Of a stretch of DNA of 64,000 nucleotides, positions 1-7,732 are shown piece after piece. The notes beneath the pieces were generated by a model. That model was given only the letters and a program-made list of their open reading frames with translations. It ran no database searches and had not been told where the DNA came from. Origin of the DNA: Cellulosimicrobium funkei (lineage in GTDB: Bacteria > Actinomycetota > Actinomycetes > Actinomycetales > Cellulomonadaceae); the NCBI RefSeq assembly GCF_004519295.1, contig NZ_SOZH01000009.1, positions 175,891 to 239,890 of the forward strand, read 5' to 3'. The position numbers were made by a program, and so were the translations under genes. Numbering within the stretch: the first letter of the stretch is position 1; the number at the start of each line of letters is the position of its first letter.

Positions 1-1
1 G

Positions 2-781
2 ACCGTCCACGTCGCGGAGCTGTCGCAGGACGTCGGCGAGCTCGACGACATCGCCGGCGCGCGCGTGATCCAGGTGATCGAGGACGAGAAGCGCTCGGTC
101 GTCGTCGACGGCAAGGAGCTCTCCGCGTCCCAGCTCGTCGAGCGGCTCGGCTTCACGCGCGAGCGGTCGCAGACGCTCGTGCGCGACCTCTCGGGCGGCG
201 AGCGGCGGCGCCTGCAGCTCCTGCGCCTGCTCGTCGCCGAGCCCAACGTGCTTCTGCTCGACGAGCCGACGAACGACCTCGACACCGACACGCTCGCCGC
301 GCTCGAGGACCTGCTCGACGGCTGGCCCGGCACGCTCATCGTCGTCTCGCACGACCGCTACCTGCTGGAGCGCGTCGCGGACCGCCAGGTCGCGCTGCTC
401 GGCGACGGCCAGGTGCGCGACCTGCCGGGCGGCGTCGAGCAGTACCTCGAGCTGCGGCGCGCGGCGCTCGCGGGCGCGGGCGCGGCGTCGACCGGGTTCG
501 CGCCCACGGGCGGCGCCGACGCGACACCGGACGCGGGGCCGGCCGTGGCGGCCCCGGGCCCGAGCGCGGCCGAGGTGCGGGCGGCGAAGAAGGAGATCAA
601 CCGCATCGAGCGGCGCCTGAGCAAGATCGCGGAGGCCGAGGGCCGGCTGCACGAGAAGATCGCGGCGAACGCGACCGACTTCGCGGCGGTCGCGGAGCTC
701 GACGCCGAGCTGCGCACCCTCGCGGCGGAGAAGGACGAGCTCGAGGCGGCGTGGCTCGAGGCGGCCGAGGTCGCCGGGTGA
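2..781 (+). CDS. ABC-F family ATP-binding protein, Uup-like (5' truncated)
   Basis: The last 259 residues of a soluble duplicated-ATPase ABC protein are present; the start lies left of the window. Seen: the signature LSGGE near visible residue 63, Walker B LLLDEPTNDLD near 85-95, and the H-loop VSHDRY near 115, so this is the second nucleotide-binding domain. After an Ala/Gly-rich linker, the last 65 or so residues are charged heptads (KKEINRIERRLSKIAEAEGR) forming the C-terminal coiled coil typical of Uup and related ABC-F proteins. ABC-F proteins act on ribosomes (translation factors or antibiotic protection) and have no membrane partner. Its stop overlaps the GTG of the next gene (GTGA at 778-781), so the two are probably translationally coupled. 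Uup versus another ABC-F subclass cannot be decided without the N-terminal half. Confidence 0.9.
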   Translation, partial: TVHVAELSQDVGELDDIAGARVIQVIEDEKRSVVVDGKELSASQLVERLGFTRERSQTLVRDLSGGERRRLQLLRLLVAEPNVLLLDEPTNDLDTDTLAALEDLLDGWPGTLIVVSHDRYLLERVADRQVALLGDGQVRDLPGGVEQYLELRRAALAGAGAASTGFAPTGGADATPDAGPAVAAPGPSAAEVRAAKKEINRIERRLSKIAEAEGRLHEKIAANATDFAAVAELDAELRTLAAEKDELEAAWLEAAEVAG

Positions 782-1104
782 CGGCCGACCGGATGCGCGT
801 CGCGGTGTCCGCGCGCGGCGTCGAGGTCGACGACGGGCAGGGCGGCGTCCTCGCGCCGTGGGCGGACGTGCGCCGCGTCACCGCGTTCGCGCTCGGTGCC
901 CCGGGCGGCACCGCCCGGTACGTGTCGTTCGACCTCGTGAACGGGCACAGCGTCGAGGTGGACGACGCCGCCCCGGAGTGGGACGACGTGCTCGCCGCCC
1001 TGCCCGGGCGGGTCGAGCTCGCGGTCGACGACCCGCTCGTCGCGCTCGGCGCGCTCGCGCCGGGCGAGCGGCTCGTCCTCGCGGGACCCGTGCGGACTCG
1101 CTGA
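778..1104 (+). CDS. small conserved-looking protein coupled to ABC-F gene, function unknown
   Basis: 108 residues if started at GTG 778, which overlaps the upstream stop codon; a further start 12 bases downstream (ATG, MRVAVSARGVEV) is also possible. I do not recognise the family. The sequence reads as a beta-rich small domain (alternating Val/hydrophobic strands, two WADV/YVSFDLVNG segments) with no signal peptide, no membrane helix and no Cys. Codon use and GC match its neighbours and the frame runs the full distance to the intergenic gap at 1105, so it looks like a real gene. The overlap implies co-expression with the ABC-F protein. Confidence 0.6.
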   Translation: MTADRMRVAVSARGVEVDDGQGGVLAPWADVRRVTAFALGAPGGTARYVSFDLVNGHSVEVDDAAPEWDDVLAALPGRVELAVDDPLVALGALAPGERLVLAGPVRTR

Positions 1105-1172
1105 CCGCGCGGGGACCCGGGTCCGGACTCCCGGGCGCGGCGCCGGGGCCCAGCCGGGCGCGGGTGTGCGGC

Positions 1173-1658
1173 TCAGCGCCGCAGGAAGCCCATGCGGTCG
1201 TCGGGGTCGACGCGCTCGAGGATGGCGCCCGCGATGGCGTCCAGCTGCTCGACCTGCTCGTCGGTGAGCGCGTCGATCACGTGGTCGCGCACCGTCCCGA
1301 CGTGCCCGGGCGCGGTCGCGACGACCTTCTCCCAGCCGGCGTCGGTGAGGTGCGCGTTCGTCGCGCGGCGGTCCTCGGGGCACGGCACGCGCTCGACGAG
1401 GCCACGCTTCTCGAGGCGTGCGACGACGTGGGAGAGCCGGGGGAGCGTGGCGTTGGTGGCGCCCGCGAGGTCGGTCATGCGCAGCGTGCGCCGCGGCGCC
1501 TCGGAGAGCATCGCGAGCACGTAGTACTCGAAGTGGCTGAGGTCGGCGTCGCGCCGGAGCTGGGAGTCGAGGACGCCCGGCAGCAGCTCCACGACCGCCA
1601 CGAGCCGCTTCCACGCGTCGAGCTGCTGGTCGTCGAGCCAGCGGGGTTCCGTCGTCAT
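1173..1658 (-). CDS. MarR family transcriptional regulator
   Basis: 161 residues, the usual MarR length. The winged helix-turn-helix covers roughly residues 45-110: SHFEYYVLAMLSEA, then the recognition helix region TNATLPRLSHVVARLEKRGL and the wing with the PEDRRA motif typical of the family. Amphipathic helices at both ends would form the dimer interface. It is divergent from the NAD(P)-binding protein at 1778, and two inverted repeats sit between the starts (1688-1703 and 1720-1739); one overlaps a putative -10 for this gene, so autoregulation is likely. A nearly identical site lies in the promoter of the dioxygenase at 57665-58591. MarR proteins of this layout often sense phenolics, quinones or oxidants; the ligand here is inference. 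Confidence 0.88.
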   Translation of the reverse strand: MTTEPRWLDDQQLDAWKRLVAVVELLPGVLDSQLRRDADLSHFEYYVLAMLSEAPRRTLRMTDLAGATNATLPRLSHVVARLEKRGLVERVPCPEDRRATNAHLTDAGWEKVVATAPGHVGTVRDHVIDALTDEQVEQLDAIAGAILERVDPDDRMGFLRR

Positions 1659-1687
1659 CGTGCCTCCTCCGGTGCGGCGATCCGCAT

Positions 1688-1739
1688 AGTTGACGGTACA
1701 ACTTTAGCGGCGTACGGTGTTAGTTGTAGCAACAACTAA
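1688..1739. promoter_or_regulatory. double MarR operator in divergent promoter
   Basis: Two inverted repeats: AGTTG-N6-CAACT at 1688-1703 and TTAGTTGT-N4-ACAACTAA at 1720-1739 (perfect 8-bp arms). Read on the minus strand the first gives TAAAGTTGTACC, where TAAAGT (1701-1706) could be the -10 of the MarR gene. The second runs into TAATAG (1737-1742), a possible -10 for the plus-strand gene. Both promoters could therefore be closed by one dimeric repressor. Confidence 0.65.
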
Positions 1740-1777
1740 TAGCCGACCGTCGGGCCGGCGGAGGAAGGGAAGCCACC

Positions 1778-2380
1778 ATGAGCAGCATCACCATCATCGG
1801 CGCCGGGAACATGGGCTCGGCCATCGCCGGTCTCGCGCTCGCCGCGGGCAGCCAGGTGCAGGTCCTGACCCGTGAGGCCACCGAGGTCGACCCGCGCGTC
1901 ACGGCGGGCACCGTCGGCGACGAGATCACCGGCGACGTCGTCGTGCTCGCGCTCCCGTACGGGGCGCTCGACGACGTCCTCGGCGCCTACGAGGGCCGCC
2001 TCGACGGCAAGGTCCTCGTCGACATCACCAACCCGCTCGACTTCGCGACGTTCGACTCCCTCGTCGTGCCCGACGGCTCGTCGGCCGCGGCGCAGATCCA
2101 GGAGCGCGTCCCGGGCGCGCGCGTCCTCAAGGCGTTCAACACGAACTTCGCGGCGACGCTCGCCACCGGCCAGGTCGGGCCGCTCGTGACGACGGTCCTC
2201 GTCGCGGGCGACGACGCCGACGCGAAGGCCGCCCTCGCGGGCGCCGTGTCCGGGGTCCGCGTCGTCGACGCCGGCTCGCTGAAGCGCGCGCACGAGCTCG
2301 AGGCTCTCGGTTTCCTGCAGCTCACGCTCGCGGCGGGGGAGAAGACCTCCTGGACGACGGGCTTCGCGCTCGCCGAGTGA
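1778..2380 (+). CDS. NAD(P)-binding oxidoreductase, F420-dependent NADP reductase-like family
   Basis: 200 residues. The N-terminus shows a Rossmann dinucleotide fold: ITIIGAGNMGSAIAGLAL at residues 4-21 (GxGxMG), followed by the strand and loop DVVVLALPYGALDDV near 51-65 and the conserved VLVDITNPLD near 86. LKAFNTNFA near 118 is the motif shared with the NADP:F420 oxidoreductase-like family. Members use NADPH and act on F420, flavins or small carbonyls; the substrate is not evident. It is divergent from a MarR regulator and has its own operator, so it is probably induced by the regulator's ligand. The start follows the sequence GGAGGAAGGGAAGCCACC, a strong ribosome binding site. Confidence 0.82.
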   Translation: MSSITIIGAGNMGSAIAGLALAAGSQVQVLTREATEVDPRVTAGTVGDEITGDVVVLALPYGALDDVLGAYEGRLDGKVLVDITNPLDFATFDSLVVPDGSSAAAQIQERVPGARVLKAFNTNFAATLATGQVGPLVTTVLVAGDDADAKAALAGAVSGVRVVDAGSLKRAHELEALGFLQLTLAAGEKTSWTTGFALAE

Positions 2381-2391
2381 CCCCGCCCGCT

Positions 2392-2445
2392 CACGCACGA
2401 CGGCGGCCGGCCACCCCTGGGGGTGGCCGGCCGCCGTCGTGCGTG
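2392..2445. terminator. 26-bp perfect hairpin between convergent genes
   Basis: Arms 2392-2417 and 2420-2445 are perfect reverse complements over 26 bp with a minimal TG loop. It lies 11 bp after the stop at 2380 and 5 bp beyond the stop of the convergent TetR gene at 2451, so it can terminate both transcripts. There is no T-tract, as is usual in such GC-rich DNA. Confidence 0.85.
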
Positions 2446-2450
2446 GTGCG

Positions 2451-3467
2451 TCAGCCGCGCGCCTTCTCGACGGCCGCGCGGGCCGCCTCGTGCTCCGCCT
2501 TCTGGGCGTCCCGCAGGGCCTTCTCCAGCTCGCGCACCTTCTTCTGCGCCTCGCGCACGCGCCGCTCCGCGTCGCGCCGCCGGAGCGTCGCCTTCTTGAC
2601 CCGCGCGTCCTTGACGTGCACCGCGACCTCGACGGGCGCGACGGCGTCCCGCGGGTCCGTCGCCGGTGCGGGTTCCGTGACCGTGGTGGGCTGCCGCCCG
2701 GGCGCGCGGCCCGCGCCGGGCGCCCCGGCGGCCCGCGCGTCGACGTAGACGGCGATCCCGTCGAGCACCCGCTCCAGGCCCCACGCGGTGTCGTCGATCT
2801 CGCCCTCGCCCGCGTACGTGCCGGCCTCGACGAGCGGGCGCAGGTAGGGGAACCGCACCTCGTCCACGAGCCCGCGCAGCGCGTCGGCCCACGCGCCGCC
2901 CTGGACCGCCTCGTCGCCCCCGGCCGCCGCGACGGCGCGCGCGAGGTCGGTCTGCAGCCGCGCCGCGTTCCGGGCGTACCCGCTGACGAGGAGGATGACG
3001 GACATCTTCTCCTCGTCGTCGAGCGGCGTGGACCGCAGCGCGCGCAGCCCGGCGTCCGCGCCGCGCAGGTTGTTCGGCGTGAGCGGCGCGCCGGTCACGG
3101 GGATGTCGAGGAACCACGGGTGCGACGCGAACACCGCCATCGTGAACTGCGCCCACTCGCGCAGCTCGGTGCGCCAGTCGGCGGGCTCGTGCGCGGGCGG
3201 GTACTCGACGTCGAGCGCGGCCTCCTGCATGAGGAGCAGCAGGTCGTCCTTGCTCGTGACGTACCGGTAGAGCGACATCGTCGTGAAGCCGAGGCTCTGC
3301 GCGACCTTCGCCATGGACACGGCCCCGAGCCCGTCGGCGTCGGCGAGCTCGATGGCCGCGTCGACGATCCGCTCGATGCTCAGCTCGCGCTTGGGCGCGC
3401 GCTCGGGGCGTTCGGCCACGCCCCACGCGAGCGCGAGCCGGGGCGGGAGGTCGGGTGCGTCCGTCAT
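2451..3467 (-). CDS. TetR/AcrR family regulator with C-terminal coiled-coil tail
   Basis: 338 residues, long for TetR (usually 190-230). The HTH lies at about residues 28-75 (IVDAAIELADADGLGAVSMA, then GFTTMSLYRYVTSKDDLLLL). The middle 80-250 is the all-helical ligand and dimer domain. After a Pro/Ala-rich linker near 255-285, the last 60 residues are a highly charged helix (RRRDAERRVREAQKKVRELE) that predicts a coiled coil, which is unusual for the family. The gene lies just downstream of the drug-type ABC exporter operon and on the same strand, but a strong hairpin (3536-3589) separates them, so it has its own promoter. Repression of the exporter is a reasonable inference; the direct repeats at 5455-5487 are candidate sites. 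Confidence 0.87.
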   Translation of the reverse strand: MTDAPDLPPRLALAWGVAERPERAPKRELSIERIVDAAIELADADGLGAVSMAKVAQSLGFTTMSLYRYVTSKDDLLLLMQEAALDVEYPPAHEPADWRTELREWAQFTMAVFASHPWFLDIPVTGAPLTPNNLRGADAGLRALRSTPLDDEEKMSVILLVSGYARNAARLQTDLARAVAAAGGDEAVQGGAWADALRGLVDEVRFPYLRPLVEAGTYAGEGEIDDTAWGLERVLDGIAVYVDARAAGAPGAGRAPGRQPTTVTEPAPATDPRDAVAPVEVAVHVKDARVKKATLRRRDAERRVREAQKKVRELEKALRDAQKAEHEAARAAVEKARG

Positions 3468-3535
3468 GGCTTCATCCTCCCCGACGGTGCCCGGACGTGG
3501 TCGCAGCCCTGCCGAGCAGGCCCTCCCGGTGGCGC

Positions 3536-3589
3536 GAGCAGGTGGTCGTGGTGCGTCCTGTCGACCGGACGCACCAGGACCACCTGCTC
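3536..3589. terminator. 23-bp hairpin after ABC exporter operon
   Basis: Arms 3536-3558 and 3567-3589 pair over 23 bp with one central G/G mismatch and an 8-base loop. It lies between the end of the exporter permease gene (3642) and the start of the TetR gene (3467), so it most likely ends the exporter transcript. Confidence 0.75.
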
Positions 3590-3641
3590 GGCCGCGCGGG
3601 GGTGGGGGCGGGGGTGGGTGGGAGAGAGGGGCGGAGGGGGG

Positions 3642-4463
3642 TCAGCAGGCGGTCCGCCGGCGGTAGAGCAGGGAGCCGGCGGTGCAGCTCGCGACGAGGA
3701 AGCCGGCGAGCCACGCGACGGCCGTGAGGGCCGTCGACGCGTCGGGCGCGCCCGCGAGCAGCCCGCGGAACGTCTCGATGACCGGCGTGAACGGCTGGTT
3801 CTCGGCGAACCCGTGCAGCCACGACGGCATGGTGTCGATCGGGACGAACCCCGAGCTGAGGTAGGGCACGAACAGGAAGAGGAAGTTCACGGACTGCGAC
3901 GCCTCGACGCTCAGCACGAGGCCGAGCGCCACGCTCAGCCACGTGAACGTCAGCACGGCGAGGACCCCGAACGCGACGAGCCCCGCCCAGTCGGCCGGCC
4001 CGGCGTCGGGCCGGAAGCCGAGCGCGAGCGCGACACCGACGACCACGACGGCGGACGCGAGGTTGCGCACGACGCTCGCCACGACGTGCCCCCACAGCGC
4101 GGACGGCCCGAAGATCGGCAGGGTCTTGAACCGGTCGATCGTGCCGGACGTCATGTCCTGCGCGACGCCGACCGCGGCCGTCGCGGAGCCGAACCCCAGG
4201 CACATCACGAGCACGCCGGGCACGACGTAGTCGATGTAGTCGTCCCCGCCGATCGCCCCGCCGAAGATGACGACGAAGACGAGCATGATCATCACCGGCA
4301 GCGCGAAGGCCGTGACGAGCCCGTCGACGCTGCGCAGCTGGCGGCGGGTCTCGCGGCCGACCATCGTGCGGACGTCGCGCGCCGCGGTGGCCGGGGTCTG
4401 CCGCGCGCGCGGCCGCGTGGTGCGGGACGGCCGGGGCAGCGTGGTCGTGGGTGCGGCGCTCAT
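3642..4463 (-). CDS. ABC-2 type drug exporter permease, DrrB-like
   Basis: 273 residues. The cytosolic N-terminus is Pro/Arg/Thr-rich, then RETRRQLRSVDGLVTAFALP leads into six predicted membrane helices: MIMLVFVVIFGGAIG, a second around YVVPGVLVMCLGFGS, and four more to the C-terminus ending in TAGSLLYRRRTAC. The segment FVPYLSSGFVPIDTMPSWL before the last helices is the family's characteristic ABC-2 loop. It should pair with the ATPase whose stop overlaps its start (ATGA at 4460-4463). DrrAB-type pumps export amphiphilic drugs or lipids; the substrate is unknown. Confidence 0.9.
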   Translation of the reverse strand: MSAAPTTTLPRPSRTTRPRARQTPATAARDVRTMVGRETRRQLRSVDGLVTAFALPVMIMLVFVVIFGGAIGGDDYIDYVVPGVLVMCLGFGSATAAVGVAQDMTSGTIDRFKTLPIFGPSALWGHVVASVVRNLASAVVVVGVALALGFRPDAGPADWAGLVAFGVLAVLTFTWLSVALGLVLSVEASQSVNFLFLFVPYLSSGFVPIDTMPSWLHGFAENQPFTPVIETFRGLLAGAPDASTALTAVAWLAGFLVASCTAGSLLYRRRTAC

Positions 4464-5407
4464 CGGGCGCCCTCCTTCCGGGTCAGGGCGAGGAACACGT
4501 CGTCGAGCGTGGGCCGCACGACGCTGACCCCCACGACCGCGAGCGCGTGGGCGTCGGCGGCCGCGAGCACGTCGCGGATGGTGCGGACGGGGTCGTCGCT
4601 CGGTGCGGTGAGCGAGAGGTCCTTCGCGTCGGCCGTGGGGCGGGCCAGGCCGATCGAGGGCGCGAGCCCGACGGCGGCGGCCAGGCTCTCCCGGTCGTCG
4701 AACGCCACGCGCACGTGGTCGCCCGCGACGAGCGCCTTGAGCTCGGCGGCCGTGCCCCGCGCCGCGACGCGGCCGTCGTGCAGGACGGCGATCGTGTCGG
4801 CCAGGCGGTCGGCCTCCTCCAGGTACTGGGTCGTCAGCAGGACGGTCGTCCCGTCGGCGGCGAGGCCCCGCACGACCTCCCAGAGCTGCGCGCGCGACGC
4901 CGGGTCGAGGCCCGTCGTCGGCTCGTCGAGCACGAGCACCGACGGGTCGGCCACGAGGCTGATCGCGAGGTCGAGGCGGCGGCGCATGCCGCCCGAGTAG
5001 GTCCCGACCCGCCGGTCCGCGGCGTCGGTGAGGTCGAAGCGCTCGAGCAGCGCGGCGGCGCGCGGGCGCACCGCCCGGCGGGGGAGGTGCGCGAGCTCGC
5101 CCATCATCACGAGGTTCTCGCGGCCCGTCTGGAACTCGTCCACCGACGCGTACTGGCCCGTGAGCGCGATGGTCTCGCGCACCCGGGCGGCGTCGTGCAC
5201 GACGTCGGCGCCCGCGACGCGGGCCGTGCCGCGGTCGGGCCGGACGAGGGTCGTGAGGATGTTGACGGTCGTCGTCTTGCCCGCGCCGTTGGGCCCCAGC
5301 AGCGCGAAGATCTCGCCGCGGCGCACGGTCAGGTCGACGCCGCGCAGCACGGCGTGGTCGCCGTAGGACTTCTCCAACCCCTGCGCGGCGATCATCGGTC
5401 CGGTCAT
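4460..5407 (-). CDS. ABC exporter ATP-binding protein, DrrA-like
   Basis: 315 residues starting at the ATG preceded by GGAGAAGGCG, chosen over an in-frame upstream start that lacks a ribosome site. Walker A GPNGAGKTTT near residue 38, Q-loop in LTGQYASVDEF, signature YSGGMRRRLDLA near 133, Walker B VLVLDEPTTGLDP near 157, and the switch TTQYLEEADRLADTIAVLHD. The C-terminal 80 residues match the DrrA-type accessory domain (LDDVFLALT near the end). It energises the permease encoded just downstream with a 4-base overlap. Regulation: two direct repeats GTGTRCRCCRTAAAC and a palindrome lie immediately upstream. Confidence 0.93.
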   Translation of the reverse strand: MTGPMIAAQGLEKSYGDHAVLRGVDLTVRRGEIFALLGPNGAGKTTTVNILTTLVRPDRGTARVAGADVVHDAARVRETIALTGQYASVDEFQTGRENLVMMGELAHLPRRAVRPRAAALLERFDLTDAADRRVGTYSGGMRRRLDLAISLVADPSVLVLDEPTTGLDPASRAQLWEVVRGLAADGTTVLLTTQYLEEADRLADTIAVLHDGRVAARGTAAELKALVAGDHVRVAFDDRESLAAAVGLAPSIGLARPTADAKDLSLTAPSDDPVRTIRDVLAAADAHALAVVGVSVVRPTLDDVFLALTRKEGAR

Positions 5408-5434
5408 CGCCTTCTCCTTCTCCGTCGGCCGTTC

Positions 5435-5487
5435 GTGTGCGGCGCACACTGTTTGTGTGCGCCGTAAACTGTGTGTACACCATAAAC
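5435..5487. promoter_or_regulatory. candidate operator cluster upstream of DrrAB-like operon
   Basis: A perfect palindrome GTGTGC-GGC-GCACAC (5435-5449) is followed by two direct repeats, GTGTGCGCCGTAAAC (5455-5469) and GTGTACACCATAAAC (5473-5487), 18 bp apart. They differ only by G/A transitions at three sites. The cluster is 28 bp upstream of the ATPase start, where a repressor would block the promoter. Which regulator binds is inference; the TetR at 2451-3467 is the nearest candidate. Confidence 0.5.
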
Positions 5488-5546
5488 ACCGGCGCGAGTG
5501 GGGGTCAAGGGTCGAGGAGGCGCTTCGGGGGAGAGGGGCCTCGCGC

Positions 5547-6875
5547 TCAGCCCGCGCGACGACGGGGAGCGCCGGTGAGGACCAGCCCGATCCCGGTCAT
5601 CACCACGAGCGCACCCAGCACGACGGCGACCGGCACCGTCCACGTCCCCGTCGCCGTCTGCAGCGCCCCGGCCGCGGTGGGCGCGACGGCGGCCAGGCAG
5701 TACCCGACGGACTGCACCGTCGCCGACGCCTGCCGGCCGCGCCGGACCGTCGGGTACCGCTGGGCGACGAGCGTGAAGATCACGACGAAGTTCGCCGCCT
5801 GGGCGACGCCCGCGGCGGACGCCCACACCGCCCAGAGCCCCGGCGCGACGAGCAGCCCCACGGGCAGCGTCAGCCACAGCACCGCGATCCCGACGAACGT
5901 CTGCCGCAGGCTGAGGCGGCGCGCGGCGAGCGGCACCGCGAGACCGCCGACGATCGCGAAGCCCTGGAACAGCGACGCCGCGCCGCCCGACGCCGAGCGC
6001 GGGATGCCCGCGAGGTCCTCGAGGATCAGCGGCAGCCACGCCGTGAGCGCGTAGAAGCTCGACGACTGGAGCGCGAACATCGCGCACAGCCACCACGTGA
6101 ACGGCGTCGCGAGCACGTGGCGCTCGCGGGCCGTCGTCGGGTCGGTGCCCGTGACGCCCTCCGCCGCAGCCGCCGCCAGCGCGTCCGCCTCGGCCGCATC
6201 CCCGGCCGCCCCGGCCTTCGTCTCCGATGCCGCCGGGCCGGGCACGGTCTCCGCCGACACGCCCCGGGGCTCGCGCGCCTCGCGCGGCACCGCGCGCAGC
6301 CACCACACGAGCGCGACGACCGCGAGCACCGACCACGACGCGAGCGCCCAGCGCCAGCCGACGGCGTCCGCGAGCGGGGCGGTGAGCGCCGTCGTCGCGA
6401 CGGTCCCGACGTTGATCGCCGCCGTGTACAGGCCCGTCACCGTCGCGACGTGGCCGGGGAAGTCGCGCTGGGCGATCATCGGCACCGCGAGGTTCGCCGT
6501 CGTGATGCCGAGCCCGAGGAGCACCGTGCCCGCGAACGTCCCGGCCGCGCCGAGCGCCGCGAGGTCCGCCGAGCGCAGGACCGTCCCCGCGACGATCAGC
6601 GCGAGCGCGACGGCGATCGCCGTCCGCAGCGACGACCGCCCGAGCAGGCCCGCGACGGCGGGCGTCGCGAGCGCGAAGCACAGCACCGGGATGCCGGTGA
6701 GCAGGCCCGCCGCGGCGGCGGTGAGGTCGAGGTCGGCCGCGACGTCCGCGACGACGGGCGGGAGCGCCGTGAGCGGTGCCCGCAGGTTGACGGCCACGAG
6801 CAGCACGGCGACCAGCAGGACCCCGTCGATCCCGCCGCGGAACGTGCTCGGGCGGGGCGGCCGTGACGACGGCAT
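5547..6875 (-). CDS. MFS transporter, CynX/NimT family
   Basis: 442 residues with about twelve hydrophobic helices in two halves, split by a hydrophilic Ala/Glu/Thr-rich loop at residues 200-258. The N-terminal helix LLVAVLLVAVNLRAPLTALPP is the recognisable CynX/NimT signature (VNLRAxxTxxPPV), and the helix 1-2 loop is followed by GLLTGIPVLCFALATP. Relatives export or import small anions and drugs such as cyanate or 2-nitroimidazole. It follows a MarR gene on the same strand with a 63-bp gap, so the two probably form one operon in which the regulator controls the pump. Confidence 0.88.
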   Translation of the reverse strand: MPSSRPPRPSTFRGGIDGVLLVAVLLVAVNLRAPLTALPPVVADVAADLDLTAAAAGLLTGIPVLCFALATPAVAGLLGRSSLRTAIAVALALIVAGTVLRSADLAALGAAGTFAGTVLLGLGITTANLAVPMIAQRDFPGHVATVTGLYTAAINVGTVATTALTAPLADAVGWRWALASWSVLAVVALVWWLRAVPREAREPRGVSAETVPGPAASETKAGAAGDAAEADALAAAAAEGVTGTDPTTARERHVLATPFTWWLCAMFALQSSSFYALTAWLPLILEDLAGIPRSASGGAASLFQGFAIVGGLAVPLAARRLSLRQTFVGIAVLWLTLPVGLLVAPGLWAVWASAAGVAQAANFVVIFTLVAQRYPTVRRGRQASATVQSVGYCLAAVAPTAAGALQTATGTWTVPVAVVLGALVVMTGIGLVLTGAPRRRAG

Positions 6876-6938
6876 CGGGCGGGGACCTCCGGGTGCGGGC
6901 GCGTGCGGCGACGCCCGCCCGGTCGTCCGGGCCGTCGG

Positions 6939-7439
6939 TCAGTCGTCGAACTGTCCTCCGACTGTACGCAGGAGCGCCGCGAGCGCAGGTCGCTCGCCCG
7001 GCTCGAGCGCGTCGAGGATGCGGGCCTCGACGGCGAGGAGGTCGGTCATCGCCGTGTCCACGCGCTCCAGGCCCTCGGGCGTGAGCTCGACGAGCACGCC
7101 GCGCCGGTCGTCGGGCGAGCGGCGGCGCACGACCAGCCCGCGCTCCTCGAGCCGGTCGATGCGGTTCGTCATGGTCCCGCTCGTCACGAGCGTCTGGGTG
7201 ACGAGCGCCCCGGGGGAGAGGCGGTACGGCTCGCCGGCGCGGCGCAGCGCGGACAGGACGTCGAACTCCCACGTCTCCAGGTGCCCGCGCGCGAACGCCG
7301 TGCGCCGCGCCCGGTCCAGGTGCCGGGCGAGCCGGTCGACCCGGGAGAACACGGTGAGCGGCTCGACGTCGAGGTCCGGCCGCTCGCGCTGCCACGCCGC
7401 GACGATGCGGTCGACCTCGTCCTCGTGCTGCTGGTCCAT
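6939..7439 (-). CDS. MarR family transcriptional regulator of MFS operon
   Basis: 166 residues starting at ATG 7439. The winged HTH spans about residues 50-120: TWEFDVLSALRRAG, LSPGALVTQTLVTSGTMTNR, IDRLEERGLVVRRRSPDDRRG, then LTPEGLERVDTA. This is the canonical MarR pattern including the DDRR wing. A symmetric 17-bp operator (7467-7483) lies 27 bp upstream of the start, consistent with autorepression of the marR-MFS operon. The ligand is probably a substrate of the downstream transporter (inference). Confidence 0.9.
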   Translation of the reverse strand: MDQQHEDEVDRIVAAWQRERPDLDVEPLTVFSRVDRLARHLDRARRTAFARGHLETWEFDVLSALRRAGEPYRLSPGALVTQTLVTSGTMTNRIDRLEERGLVVRRRSPDDRRGVLVELTPEGLERVDTAMTDLLAVEARILDALEPGERPALAALLRTVGGQFDD

Positions 7440-7466
7440 GACGCGAGGGTACTCGACGTGTCTCGA

Positions 7467-7483
7467 CGTCAAGACTCTTGACG
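7467..7483. promoter_or_regulatory. palindromic MarR operator
   Basis: CGTCAAGA-C-TCTTGACG: perfect 8-bp arms around a single C. The TCAAGA/TCTTGA type is common in MarR-controlled promoters. Its position just upstream of the MarR start supports autoregulation of the regulator-transporter pair. Confidence 0.65.
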
Positions 7484-7524
7484 GCTCGCCGGTCGTCGCG
7501 GCGCGTCGCAAGACCCGCCGCCGC

Positions 7525-7645
7525 GAGGTAGAGCCCTGGCCCCGCGAGGTAGAGCCGCTGTCCGCCGAGGTAGAGCCGTGGTCCCGCGAGGTAGAGCCGT
7601 GGTCCCGCGAGGTAGAGCCGCTGTCCGCCGAGGTAGAGGCGTGGT
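7525..7645. repeat. 21-bp tandem repeat array, six copies (forward orientation)
   Basis: Six copies of a unit beginning GAGGTAGAGCC start at 7525, 7546, 7567, 7588, 7609 and 7630, an exact 21-bp period. The remainder of the unit varies between GCTGTCCGCC and GTGGTCCCGC types. The array lies in a 407-bp gap between the MarR gene (start 7439) and the end of a NatB-like permease gene (7847). No gene or CRISPR feature explains it. Confidence 0.9.
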
Positions 7646-7732
7646 CGCGCGGGCCGTGCCTGGGCGCGCACCTACCAGGGCGACACGAGCACGGGGTGGG
7701 GCGACCCACCGTCGTCGACCACCGGACCTGGC

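Noticed and set aside
5408..5489. Extra N-terminal residues for the DrrA-like ATPase
   Set aside because: The upstream in-frame codons lie across the repeat operator. ATG 5407 has GGAGAAGG at proper distance and matches the usual start of DrrA proteins.
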